From the NCBI GenBank assembly GCA_950295325.1, contig OX485804.1, positions 18,414,001 through 18,478,000 on the forward strand: a stretch of DNA of 64,000 nucleotides, given 5' to 3'. The stretch is from Polytrichum commune. Its lineage: Eukaryota; Streptophyta; Polytrichopsida; Polytrichales; Polytrichaceae. Each line of letters begins with the position of its first letter. The first letter of the stretch is position 1. Shown here in pieces: positions 22,850 to 35,799 of the stretch. Below the pieces are notes generated by a model. It did no database searches. It saw only the letters and a list, made by a program, of their open reading frames with translations, and had not been told where the DNA came from. The translations under genes were made by a program, and so were the position numbers.

Positions 22850-24253
22850 ATTGTGAATGATGTCATTATTTTCAATAAATAGTTTTGCTATGAATATTGT
22901 CGGGATGAATAGTGAGTCTTGTGAATAGTGCCGGGAATTCAACTCCACCCAAAATTTCAAGTGTCAGCATGAATGCATGATTAGTAACCAAATATTACTA
23001 CTTTGTTTGGGGTGTGCACAATATATAATTGTTTACATTCCAAGGTCAGTGGAGTTGACCCACATAGTTGAACAATGCTACGGACTTATGGTACATAGTG
23101 TTGGTTAAAGTTATGTGTGGTTCTACATAAGCCTACGTTAGGATATTTGTGAAATACCAGCCCTTGAAAGCTCTAGGTGCACGCCAATGAATTTGGAAAC
23201 TTCGTACCATCTTTCATGTCAAGGGTAGAGCCTATTATCACCAGCGATGTTTGATCGGCCACTTGGATCAAAAGCCACCTCCGTAAAGAACATGTGGGGG
23301 AAACTTTCTTTCAATTTTTCTTCTCAAACTCGGATGAAGTTTTGAGGTTGAGGCAGGCTATTCGTAAAGCATGTTTAAAATATTACATAAAGAAAACCCC
23401 ACCCAAAACTAACCCCCTAAAAACTTCCACTAACAAGTACATATCCATCCTGAGAATGTCCAACACCTCAACATCATGCTCATGTGTTGGTTTTGGATCA
23501 TCCGTCTACCCTCAAAACTTCGAACCCTCAAAACTTTTGCATGCGGAATCCAAATACCACATAGTTTGATGTGACGGAATCCCCTTTCAGCAGCCAACAA
23601 CAACCACACCTGGAACTCTACCAGTCTACTAATATAGCATACACACACACACACTTGGGTACTTGAAGTGACAACGATCTTATAGCACCATCTACATTAG
23701 AGCAGCTCTTCTCCTGACAAACTGCTCTTGGTATGAAGTATTTTGTACGTCAAGACAGCAGCAGCGTGCAGCATGAAGGGAAAAAACAACCCAAGTTTTT
23801 TTGTTTTTTTTTGTGGTTTTTTTTCCCCTGCCCCACCGTTCCATGGGCCCTAGAATAGAAGAGACCATGGGAAAGTCATACTTCATCGTGCTCTCGTCAA
23901 AGTGGCTAGCGGGGAGGGGGGAGGACAGCCCAGCCCAGCCCAGCCCAGCCTGCCTGGGGAGCCTATGAATTAGCGAGGGAGGCTCGTGGCTTGGCCACAA
24001 AGGCATTAGATTGTGCAGGACTCCATCGGCCTTAAACTATGTGGGAGAAAGCCAATAAAAAGGCCTAATCAGCAGCAGGTGGGGGGGTGTACGTGAAGAA
24101 GCGACTGGTGATGTATATTGTTGTGTCCCCAGTGCCAAGATACGGCCCCAGCAACAGCAGCTCTGACTTGCTTGTGTAAGTGGAGGGAGGAAGTGGGTTG
24201 GATCCCCCCGAGGCAAAGGCAAGGCGAGGGGAGGGGAGGGGAGGGGAGGGACT
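22850..24253. other. gene-free region with microsatellites
   Basis: Contains (AC)n at 23640-23655, a repeated 'cagcc' run near 23929-23951 and GGGGA repeats at 24228-24250. No gene is supported. Confidence 0.45.
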
Positions 24254-24759
24254 AAGGGCCACTTCACACATGAGCCAAGAGCCGTGACCGTGAGATTGTG
24301 AGAGCCCAAAAGAAAGTGTCCCAAGGCCGTCCCAACACACCTCCAACATCATCGTGTAGTGTGGTCACGGACCCTCATGTGTTGTGTGAAGTCATAGGTG
24401 ACTGGGTCCTCAACCAAATGCTATTTCAATGAATTTCTATGCATGTGGGTGCTCGCACATGATGAAATAGAATAAATCAACGGTTGCGAGCGTTCGGAGT
24501 GCCATGGTCTCCCGGTTTTGTGTTTGGCCTACCTCCAAGAGGTGGTGTTTGAAAATGGTCCAAGTGACCATGAAACATGATCCATTCGATGCCATGTAGG
24601 AATCCATGTAGGCTTTGCATCCATCTTGCATTCACATACTCCGTTGGTCCCTCCCGCGGAGTGTGAAGCGAACTTGGACTGGCTCCGCCTTTTCCACCAA
24701 TGAGAGTGTTTTAAGGTGTAATGGTCATGGGCTCTCAATCTCGTGTGTGAAGTGGCCTT
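24254..24759 (+). mobile_element. MITE family F1, copy 1
   Basis: Ends are aagggccacttcacacatga and the complement of ctcgtgtgtgaagtggcctt, long inverted repeats. The ~506-bp interior matches 34676-35180 (opposite orientation) and partly the copies at 34350, 38903 and 43965. No transposase. Confidence 0.88.
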
Positions 24760-24869
24760 AACTTAACCTCACTTGTGGGCAGCTCCCTCCTTCCCTCCAG
24801 CTCGCTCCACAAACGACGAGTTTTGATTGTTTAATGGGTTTGGGGATTGTCTCATCTTGTTGATGTCGA

Positions 24870-25100
24870 TGGGTCTTAAGTGACTCATTTTTCTTAATCG
24901 GATCCCTATATTCGATTGGTGTGTCGTTCGGGCAGGATCAAAGAACAAAACATCGCAAAAACATTAGACTACGTCTTCATATATCATCAATAACTGCTCT
25001 ACACTCGATAATGTATACAGTTGGAAGGACTTATGTGATCAAGTGTGGATTTTAAGCCTAGTGTACATGTTTTCAAAAGAAATTGGATTTTGTGCAAAAT
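24870..25100 (+). repeat. fragment of fold-back family F6
   Basis: The stretch around 'cttaatcggatccctatatt' and 'actgctctacactcgataat' matches 49338-49500 and 16440-16610. It lacks the right half and terminal hairpin. Confidence 0.65.
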
Positions 25101-27044
25101 ATATTCAATACAGAAAGAGTACTTAATGTAAACCAAATGAAGAGGGCCTATGTGATCACTTAAGAGAAGGAGGATTTTCACTTTGCAAACTAATTAGGTT
25201 CCATGATTAACATGGTCGTGATTGTTTGAGAAGAATTAATGTATAAGATATGAATAATTGAGTGGGCCTAACTGGTATTCATATGACCTTAAAAATTAAA
25301 GAAGAAAAAAAGTTAAGCTTTCAATTTGGAGTTGCTGGCAATCTTGTACTAATTGTGTGTTTAGTATTCTATGGGAGGTGGCCGGGGTAGGCGGGAAACA
25401 CATAGTTAGGTGGATTATTTACGGTAGTTAAAAGTTAAGTTTACTAAAGTAGTCTTAAAAGTAGAATTATATAGGAAAAGATAAGAGTTAGTCAAAAAAT
25501 AAGATTGGATAAGGATAAGAGAGAAGGTTCTAAGAAGAAGAACCACTGTTGAAGGTGTGGTTCGGACTTGAAGTAGGGTAGTTGAGATAGATTGGAAAAA
25601 TGTATTGAAGGGGGCGGGGGGGGGGGGGGTGAACAATGATGGGTGTTTCCAATTTGTATGAAGGTGTTGGTGAGGGTACCATTTTGAAATATTATTTTGA
25701 ATTGTGCTTTTGAATTATTTGTGTCAAGTAATGAGTGTATGGTTATGTTGAATGTTTGGATCGAAGAATAATAGTAGTAGTAGTAAGGGAATTAATGAAG
25801 TATACGTGATTTGGTATGTTGGTTTAGCATCGCATAGCTTTAGCAAGGGTATGGATTGTCAAGAGCAAAACTTGGAATTAGTGTATGACAAGGGGAATAA
25901 CTAGTAAGGGATATATACTGCTAGAGTAGGGCATAGAAAATCAAGGAGGTAGGTATTGAAGAAGGTTATCCAACTACCGGGTGTTTGGAACCGTAGTACT
26001 AGAAGGCCCTACCATCTACCATACTTACAACACTACTAGGGTGGTTAGAGAAGGGTTACCATGTAAGTGGGGGATGTTAGGTAACGGCTATAGAAAGTAC
26101 AAGAAGAAAGGAGGTGAAAGCGGTCAATATCGGTAGCTAGAAGGAGCTGGTAGCAACCATTATTATGCAATCTTGGTATTACACCAGATTGTACGTGGAC
26201 CTCATGCGAGTAAAGTTGGGGGTGCAACCAGTGGTGGTAAGTATTAGCAAAGGTTATTGGTAGTACATCCAACCAGCTCGATAGACCGGTAGGGTAAAAG
26301 ACCAGGAGCACTAGGACTTGAGAAGAATGGGCATTATAGACTGTGCTACTGGTATTGTAATAGAACCAATAAGGAGACATGAAGATAGAATGGTAGAGGA
26401 AATCGGGTCCACTAAGAATGCCCAATTCTACTAGGGGTAAAATAAAATATTCCTTGAAATAGACATACGTAACCAAAGATTTGAGTAAGATTTATACGTA
26501 ACACATATTTTACTGGTTTTTCTCCAAGACCTTCACTTTTTTTTTAAGGATTCAAGCTAGGAGAAGATAATATCTTCATTGATAGGTTAGGAGAGTAGTC
26601 ATGTGTGTATGGGCAACTTCAAATCAAATACTTAGGTTCAAGGAATTTAATTTTGAGACAATCTAGCTAAGCCAATTTTTGGTTAAGGGAGTTGCCATTT
26701 GGAGAGATTCCTCGTATTGTGGATTCAACATACTTGTAAGACACCTGCTGTGGCAGAGTATTGCTTAATATGTGGCCTTTTCCTTTGTTACAGACTTGGG
26801 TATGTGTCCACCACTTTCTATTTGTGTCTATAACTCATTTGCAGTATTTATTGGACCACCAACATGTCATATTCAAAAACCAACCTTCTTCAGACACCTA
26901 TTTTTTTAGTGCAAAACAATTCAATATTCTCTTGAAACAAACACTTCTAGTGTTGTTGTAAGGATTAAGATGACGGTTCACATGTTGGGATTGCCAAAAG
27001 GTCTATGCTCAACACCCCTTAAACCTAACCACTTCATGCATACC
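25101..27044. other. gene-free region
   Basis: No coding region recognised. A G-run lies at 25611-25630. The part 25380-26480 has many short purine-rich phrases but no identifiable transposon protein or ends. Confidence 0.4.
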
Positions 27045-27046
27045 TA

Positions 27047-28606
27047 CCCTGACCCTCAAAATTGAGTCAATGACTCATTATGTCAATTTTCACACACAAT
27101 GCCATGCAACTATAAACAAGAACATACAAACTTTCACTTATGTAAGTTAATAGTCATAATCTAATACATCATTTTCAAAGTCTCATGATTATTGCAAAAC
27201 TACATATGGTGAAACAATGATTTGAAGAGAACTATATACGTTGACTCAATTTGGTAACCTACATCTACCTATAGATTAGTAAATTGTCCACCCTCCTTTA
27301 GAAGCTAAAACAACTTGGATACAATTGGGCATGCTATGATAGTCTTTTGACATTGCTAAAGAGTGATGGAATGGAAAGAAGCTTGCACATGCTCTCACCA
27401 CTAAAGCATTTCTTTGGTTGGTGTTGGATACTAAATTCCATACATGGTCCATTGGATTTAGCTCAAGTGATTGAGGAGGCCAAATAAGTGCATCAAAAAT
27501 TTGCATTGACAGACATTGCTTGATTAATTTTGCAGTATGTTTAGGATCATTATCATGTTGAAATATGACACGAGAAGGGTTGAAATGGTACCATTAAATT
27601 ATCTTCATGACCCCATCTTAAAAAATCCTAATACACAAAGTTTGTGTCATCTTCTCCTCTGTCTTGCACATGCAACCCATGCCACGGGAAGTCACACAAG
27701 CCCACACAAAAATTGCACCACCTCCATGTTTAACCGTTTGACTCACATGATGAGCTTGTAATTGAGATCCTCACCCAACACCAAGCGCGGCCATTAGTTT
27801 GAGTCAATTGATCTTAGTCTCATCGCGAAAAATCACCCTATACAAATCATGGATAGTCCAATCTTGATAACTTGGAGCAAATTCCAACCTACAACGCACA
27901 TTCTTGGCCGTGAGCAACAACCTCTTTTGCTTCTCTAATGACCCAAGACATGCTTCATGAAGTGCATGCCTCATTGTGTTGGTGCTCACTGCTACATTGA
28001 AAGTGCTCACTTAAGGCATTCCTCACGTTTGCAACATTATCTAGTCCACCAATTGACATGGCCCCTACACATTCTTGTCGTTGAGGAGGGTTTGATGTTT
28101 CTTGGGTGCCCTCCACTTGAAGGCTCCACATGAGGAACAATCTCTACGAATCTTAGGGCATGTAGTTTGAGAGATACCCAACAAATTTTACACTTCACAT
28201 GTGCTATGCCCATGTTGCAACATGGCTATAGCATTCAACCTCTTCTCCTTTGGTAATGCTCTCATGGGCAAAGAAAACCTTCACAATCATGAGAGAAAAC
28301 ATCACAAGAGACCACACTACTAACTAGAAGTGAGAGGAAGAACCCTAGGCAACGTTGTGAACTTATTCTTCCAATTGAAGGTGAGTGATGAAAACGACTC
28401 CAAAATTGAGTCAACAGACCTAAGTTCATTCGAAACGCAATTTCTCTCTCGTCGCTCCTGCACTCAAGCTAAAAATTGGAAGGATGGTAGCCAACTTGGT
28501 TGCGCATTTAACCCGAGACACAATTCGAAAAAATGATCAATACTCTTCTAGATGTGATTTCCCATAATTCTTGTTTTTTGAATTAACTCAATTTTACAAG
28601 CCACTG
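27047..28606 (-). mobile_element. nearly full-length Tc1-like transposon with termini
   Basis: On the minus strand the 5' terminus begins CAGTGGCTTGTAAAATTGAG, the classic Tc1 CAGTGGC end, and is flanked by TA (28607-28608). The other end at 27047 is diverged but keeps AAAATTGAGT(C)AAT at the same distance from its TA (27045-27046). At 1560 bp the length is typical of Tc1 elements. It encloses the transposase relic at 27276-28265. Confidence 0.75.
27276..28265 (-). pseudogene. Tc1-like transposase, DD34D type, degraded
   Basis: Starting at ATG 28265 on the minus strand the frame begins MRALPKEKRLNAIAMLQHGH, an HTH-like start, and soon meets a stop. It continues in other frames with EKQKRLLLTAKNVRCRLEFA, YQDWT, VIFRDETKIN (first catalytic Asp), then FQHDNDPKHTAK (second Asp) and WPPQSLELNPMDHVWN. 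Exactly 34 residues separate the second Asp from the third, which is Asp rather than Glu. The C-terminus ends near SKGGWT. Several stops and frame changes make it inactive. It is clearly a different lineage from the relic at 13890. Confidence 0.88.
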
Positions 28607-29605
28607 TACATAACCACCAAAGATGATTTCATTCATATATACATACATACATACATACATACATACATAATTTTAGAAAGCTATCACATATCGAGGTTTA
28701 ATCACCTTAATCTTATTCTTAGGACATTGGATTCGTAGAAGATTCACTAATCTCCTAATTCTCCTTGAAGGTATTGCACATCGAAAGAGACCAAGCCTCC
28801 CTCGAAGGCACCATACCGCGATTGGCTCATGCATCCAACAAGAGGAGCTCGCCTCCCGCCTAACTTAACTTACATGGGCCCGGCCATTCATGTGCGTGCA
28901 AGGCTGACACAGGAGCCCCGTTTAGAATGCTTGGAAGGGTTACTTTTAATGTGGACTTGTGGCATATGATAATGTGGAAGAAACATTTGGGGGCAGATGG
29001 CTGCTACTGCTGCTTACTGGGAGGCGTGCTTTTGAAGCTCATGAGCAGCAGCAGCAGCAGCCTAGCCCTGCCTTGTCTGTGGGCTGCTATGGTGTAATTG
29101 TACCCGACAACTACTTCTAGACTTCCCGGGGGCTTGGTTTCTGGAAGCTTCTGATGCAGGTAAGAAAGAAAGAAAGAAAGAAAGGAAGGGAGGGAGGGAG
29201 TGAGTGAGTAAGTAAGTGGCTCATATTGAACGTCTTGGCTCATGCCTCACTTCAGTGACTTGAGAGGGATCCGGTGATGCGATGCAATTAGACAGGGGCC
29301 TCGCTTCACTTGTTGTTTTCTGCATGCAAATCAATCAATCGATCGATGGAGATCTGGGGGGAGCCCAGGTTACCGCGCAAACGTACACAAAATCAGGCCT
29401 CCCTTACACCCGGCAGGCCTGATGTGTGGGAGGGCACGTGGCCAGGCTACTGTAGGCACTTCCCCCTCCACACACATTTCTGACCGTTGGATCGGCCTCG
29501 CAACCCATCCTGCCTCATCCACTTTGCAGTTGCCTGCTCTCTTTCTTGTTTGTTTGTTTGTTTGTCCGTTTTGAGACAAATGGAACCTTTGTTTCATTGC
29601 CCCCT

Positions 29606-29635
<30 letters not shown>
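28607..29635. repeat. cluster of simple repeats
   Basis: Includes (ATAC)n at 28637-28669, (GCA)n at 29043-29062, AAAG/GGGA/GTGA repeats at 29161-29217, (TTTG)n near 29547-29565, and C18 followed by A10 at 29606-29633. No gene is seen between them. Confidence 0.85.
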
Positions 29636-29637
<2 letters not shown>

Positions 29638-32600
29638 CAGGTAAAACACTTGTTGTGTTTTTAAAGGGGTTGTGGTACAATGAATTCCCAGGACCAACAT
29701 TCCACGAGTCTCTTTTATCATAGACATGTGAACTGGTTACTGTATGTTTAAAGGGGTTAGGAAGTAATAGGCATGTTTATGGGAAAGTTTGAATCTTGGG
29801 TGAATAGTTTTGGCATATGCTCAATATGCTATTTGACTGAAATTCCAATATCTTAACATTTGACTATATGTCTATTTTGAAACAATAAAAGAGAACCCCT
29901 CTTCCATCACAACCGCGATTTCTTGTGGAACATTGGTCCACTCTTCCCCCCTTCCTCTTGATCCAAAGTTTGCGTTGGTGTTGCAAAACATATGGCCCGT
30001 TTATGGCTGTTGGATCGGTCTTGGAACTGCCTCAATCCAATTCATGATTGCGAATAATAAATATTGTCGATTCAACTTTCAATATCGGGGTAGAGACGCA
30101 AAACACATTAGAGTACAAAAGTGCATGGTTGTTGGAAGATATGTGGTCTTATTGCCCAGAAATTGTCAACATCACAAACATTTTTAAATGAATTCTTGAA
30201 AATAAACCAATTATATATATAAAAAATGGGTTGCCTAAACCGCATGGAAATCACTTTACAACTACAATATAACTTGATATTTGTATTGCTCTCTCTAACA
30301 TGGCGGAGTCCCAGTGGCTCACAACATGCCTAAATCCACATGAACATTGATCTTCACTCATAGAGTGGCAACTTATGTTTGGGTATGGGTATTTTGAAAT
30401 TTCTCAAAGTGTTGATGAAGGTGACTTAAAGTCTTATGATTACATTCTAAAGAACCTAGTATGAAAGTACACAAAGACACCAATCACAAAGATATCTTTT
30501 AAAAAATAAAATAGAAGAGTATAATATGTTGAGCAATGGTTCATTATTGGGTTTTTTTAATCATGCATTTATGACCATATAGTTGTATGTTAAAATATGA
30601 TATTGTTTGTTATCACACAATACATGCATGATTTTAGACTATTCAAAAGTCTAGATGTATGTGCATTCTGCATGTAAGGGTTGCAAGAAATTTAATCATA
30701 GTTACTTTTTAAAAAATGATATGATATAATATGATATAATTTAGGGACATGAACAACCCAAAAAAATTGGGGAGAAATTGACACAGAGACATATGATAGG
30801 CCGTGGAAAATTCTTGATTACACTTTATTCATATATCATACCAATTTGACCTCTTATTGATAAAATGAAACCCCCTTATCATAAATGCATAATTAGGTCC
30901 AAACCTTGATTACTATTTTCACATCCCCAAATAGCACTGGAAATTGCCACCACATACCTTCACTTCCTACCTTCTATTTGTACGTGATTTGTACCTTGTA
31001 GGAATGTATAAGGATCATATATAAACCATTGTCCGTTCAATCATTAGTTTGTGATTGTGACCTTGAACTTTGAATCTATTTTGATACATTTGAGAATTAA
31101 GTTGTATAACCATAGTCTTGGGAATGTACTATAAATTCATTTACTCTAAGTGTTGAGAGGATGAGGATTGAGGAAAGTGTGTATCCTCGGACCATAGTCT
31201 ATTTATCAGTCTCATTTTGAGGGTTAATTATGAGATGAACTTGGCTTAGTAGTTGTGGGAATCACTTACACATTCAAATTAGACAAACATATTGTGCGAG
31301 AAGCAGGTTGAGAACCTTTTGATTATGAGTGGTTATGTTGGCACGGAAATATTCTCATCAATAATGGGAAGGATTAAGAGATAAACATGAATGATGACCA
31401 AGGGTGATCATGAAGTTGGAAGACACTTATGAGTGGAATGGAATGTCGATATCATGAAGAATCAAATCAAGTAGATAGGATGTAGTAAGACTATGGAATG
31501 ATTGAATGAGGATAGACTCGATTTCCCCTTATGAACTAATGAGCAAGGGTTGCTCATCAGTGTGTGTAGATCCTCAGTATAACTTTGTGAAGACTAAGGT
31601 CTTCAAACAAATAAGCAGAAACCGATCCCAAAGAAAATTGGTTTAGGAAGAGAAGTCGTCGATGGAGTATGTAGGGATTCTAACTAAGTTTACATATGAA
31701 GTCTTGGGAGCTGGAAGTTAGAGTTCTTTGCTTTAGTCATAACCAAAAGGATGAGCCTTGTTGCGATCATGCAATCTTTGGAAGGACTAGGTGATGAAAG
31801 GTTAGGACGGGAAATGCCATTGACTGCCGAGGTGAAACAATCTCTAGGCAGTTAGTTTTCAAAAGAAGATAATTTGAATGAATGGAAATGAATGGCATAT
31901 TTTTCAAGTTAAAGTATCAAAATAAGAAAGAGATACAATGATCGGGATCCAAGAAGGAGGGTAAGACCCCAGAAGAAGTCTATGGTCTTTTAGCTATGAT
32001 GGTGTGTGGAATTATAGGGATGTTTGGAATATGTGTGGATGAAGTGGTTGGACATCAACAAAAGAATCTAGCCTTACAATTGCCTCACATTAAAAGGATT
32101 ACTTAAAAAATATTGTCATCCCTGGGTGAGAATTAGACTATTGTTTCAAGTTACATATAATAATGGTTAATTCATATAAGATAATTAACTATACCAACAT
32201 GCCATTGGATTTGGTAAAGTGGCTCAAATGGGATACTTTATGCAAGACTATTGTTGATGGTTGTGCTTATGATTGAGCACTACACAACGTCCAATTAAAA
32301 TGAATTCACTACCAAATTATTGACTAGGTAAATAGAGTGAGGTTTGTAATAGTCACAAATACATGTATTAAAGTTAAGAGATTTCCACACCCTTTGTTTG
32401 TATAAATGAGAAAATTGTGAGCCTAAATCCTAAAACATTCAAAATAAACCCATAATTTTCCTAATCAAACTTATTTGAGACACCTAGATGTTACAAAAAT
32501 CACCTTTAAATCACCTTCCAAATGAAAACTACAGTCCTCATAAAGGAGTTGGTCTCCACAATCATGTGGTCAATCATAGAATAAGTTGGTAATAATGGAT

Positions 32601-34349
32601 TGAATTGCCCTTAGCATGAAGGGCAATATGAAAATTCTAAGTTCATTGAAATGCATTGATGGCAACATATGGTTAAAGGAGATTGGACTACGCGTAGAAA
32701 ACTTAGTTACCATTTTGGATAGGCTCAATACTCAACATAATGGATAGGGCCAAGGATATGATCGTTCCATAGGAAAAATATTCTTGACTTTGATCATGAA
32801 TAATATACTCATATGAGCTCCAAAATCCATGAGGGAAATGCCTATGTCTATGATGTGAAGTTGCTAATCATTTTGTACTAATCAAGTGTGGCATTTCTTA
32901 TGAGAAATGAGTGCATTGTTGACAACGTGTGTTTTATGCCCACGTACCTTATGCATTTTGGAGCTTTGGAACAACAAGGGTGCATGGGCATTGATGCAAT
33001 CAATATCTAAAAGGTTCCAAAACATCTAATTGTTGACATTGACATGTTGACTAGACAAAGTGGAAATGGTCAGAATCCTTTCATTCATATGCACAAGTGC
33101 AACATGCCGTGATGGTGCGGGCCCAAACTAGTACATGGAGAATGAACATATCAGTTCACCCCACTTTGTCTTCACGAAACCACATTAACCCTTAAATGTC
33201 AACCCGTTGGATGCCCCAAAAATAACCTTAGAAATCCCTATGTGAATACCAAAACTAGGGCAATTCTTATTGCCATATCTAATAAGCGGTTTAATTCCAA
33301 CCATATAGATGTTAAGACAACATTAATGGAGAGAGGATGAATTCATGTTTCTCACTTGCATGTTAGCATGCTGAATCTTGAACCATGATGCAACATAAAA
33401 AAAAAAGGTAGCAAGTCATGCCAATGACTTGCTCTTATTTTGTAAGTGAGTTGAGAACACTTTCATGCGTATTACAAGTATCGCAACGGCATAGATTCAA
33501 CCATGATATGTGTTTGCTTATATGTGGTATAGTCCTAATCTAATTTTCATTTAAACATCACGTGACGCCTGAGTAGACACACGAGATGCCATTCTAAGTA
33601 TATGTGAACCTCAAAATGTGACATCATACGAGATCACTTTGTGATCATGGATCTGCACTTTGACTCCCAAAATATACAAAGTTCGATCGCAAAATTTTCA
33701 CCCGCATTTCCTCCTCATTCAAAAATGCTAGCATAATAATTTCTTCAACTTGTTGATCCAATGGCCACATAGGTTGATGAGTCTAAAGAGCCCACAATAG
33801 TCACACATGCCTTAACCTCTCATGTCCCCATATGGATGATCTTTTTTCTAAATAATAAATTTTGAAAGGAAGGATGGGGATGCAGATGAACCCTCACCCC
33901 CCCAAAGCAAGGGATAAAAGTTGGAGTTTGGTCCCTCTTTGGGAGGTTTTTATAGTGAGTCTAGCTTGTTAGCTCATCATGTGTTGGAACTCAATTTTCT
34001 AGGGTGGGTGACATGACATGACCCCTTTTTTTTAAAGAAAAAATTTAGAATTTAAATTGGTGTCTACCCATGGCACCTACCACGGACCCTATAGCATCTA
34101 TCAGCCTATGAAAAACTAGCTTGGTCCACCCATCCTTGTATGACAACCTAGATAGGCAATATTTCATAGCATGACCCCACTCTTTTAGCATGTTATATAA
34201 GTCTTAGGGAAAGTTGTATGTAGACACTACAAATTCCTAGCATGTTCAAATGCAATAATTTTCTTTCTTCCAACCTTAGAGGTTGTGCTAATCCCGTAAG
34301 TTAACATCACTTTATTTGGCCTCAAAGTTGTCAAGGTCGATAGAGAGTA
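29636..34349. other. long gene-free region
   Basis: I find no supported gene, RNA or complete element. The stretch 31000-33400 has the look of old transposon-derived sequence, but no diagnostic motif of reverse transcriptase, integrase or transposase could be read in any frame. A highly degraded LTR element cannot be excluded. Confidence 0.4.
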
Positions 34350-34634
34350 AGGTCCACTTCACACATGAGCCAAGGGCCATGACCATGACCATGTAATTGT
34401 AAGGGTTCTTGACTCGTGTCCAAAGGCCATACCAACTTTGTAAGGCCCTTGACTATGATGTGGTCTGCCATGTAGAAATCCATGTAGACTTTCAATCCAC
34501 GATAATTTATTTGGATCCTCAGGCCTTCACCTTCTAGTGTGAAGTGAACTTGGGTGATCTTGGCCTTTTCAACTGATGAGAGATCCTGAAATGCAATGGT
34601 AATGAACCTTCAGTCTCGTGTGTGAAGTGGCCCT
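34350..34634 (+). mobile_element. MITE family F1, short copy 2
   Basis: Ends (taaggtccacttcacacatg and gtgtgtgaagtggccctaag) match family F1. The interior is shorter than in the 505-bp copies and shares the 'gaagtgaacttggg' and 'ccttttcaactgatgagag' parts. Confidence 0.8.
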
Positions 34635-34675
34635 AAGCTAAGCAAGTCCCGAGGCTCACGGCGCCACTAAATTAA

Positions 34676-35180
34676 CTTAGGGCCACTTCACACATGAGAC
34701 TGAGAGCTCGTGACTATTACACTTCAAGCACTCTCATCAGTTGAAAAGGCGGAGCTGATCCAAATTCACTTCACACTATGCTTGAGGGACCAATGGAGTA
34801 AGTGAATATAAGATGGATACAAAGTCCACATGGATTCCTACATGGCATCGAATGGATCATGCTTCATGGTCACTTGGATTATTTTCAAAAACCACCTCTT
34901 GGAGATAGGCCTAGCACAAAACTGGGAGACCATGACACTCCGAACGTTCACAACCCTTGGTTTATTCTATTTTATCATGTGTGAGGACCCACATGAATAG
35001 AAATTCATTGAAATAGCATTTGATTGAGGGCCCGGTCACATATGACTTCACACTACACTTGAGGATCCGTGACCACACTACATGATTTTGGAGGTGTCTT
35101 GAGACGGCCTTTGAACACTTTCTTTTGAGCTATCACAATTTCATGGTCACGGCTCTTGCTCGTGTGTGAAGTGGCCCTTA
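34676..35180 (-). mobile_element. MITE family F1, copy 3
   Basis: A full-length copy (505 bp) in opposite orientation to 24254-24759. It has cttagggccacttcacacat at one end and gtgaagtggcccttaa at the other. It lies only 41 bp after copy 2. Confidence 0.88.
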
Positions 35181-35352
35181 ATTTGTTTTGCAAAGTGCTG
35201 TTGGTGCCATGTAACTGTCCATGCTTTAACAAACCTTGCAAATACACGTGACATTTGCCTGACAACCGTAAAAGAGCCACAGCCGGGGTTAGAGGTTGTT
35301 TACAAAAACAAACCCAGGTGCATGGAAAATTAATCTACGCATCCCAAAATGT

Positions 35353-35379
35353 CCCCCCCCCCCCCCCCCCCCCCCCCCC
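35353..35379. repeat. poly-C run of 27
   Basis: An uninterrupted C27 tract. Such runs are prone to length error in assembly. Confidence 0.95.
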
Positions 35380-35799
35380 TCTCCCTTCCATACTCAAGTT
35401 TGGTAGGTGGTAAGGTACGGTAGTATGTGGGCCTTATGTGCTCATTCTTTTTTATGGGGCGCCTATATTATTTGAGTGGTACATGGCAAAGGCTTGTAGT
35501 CAAAAACCAACATCGAAAGTACATGTGTTATGCTAAGATTGGGTTATGTGCTTAAAAAAGAGACAACGCTTTATGCTAATAATGAACACAATTTGGAAAG
35601 GCCTATGTGACCACTTTCATTGTAAAGAAATTCTCCACTTTGAATTCTTATATGCTTTGATTTCAGAACGTAAAGTGACAATTTTACGTGGTTTGTAATG
35701 GCTAGCTCAATGAGCTAAATGAGCCAAATGAGAATAAGCTAAGCACAACAATTTACCATTATTTTGAAAATTAACATGCCTTTTAATAGGTAAATACCC

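Noticed and set aside
32180-33400. Possible degraded Gypsy-type polyprotein
   Set aside because: The stretch felt transposon-like, but no protease, reverse transcriptase or integrase motif could be read in any frame.
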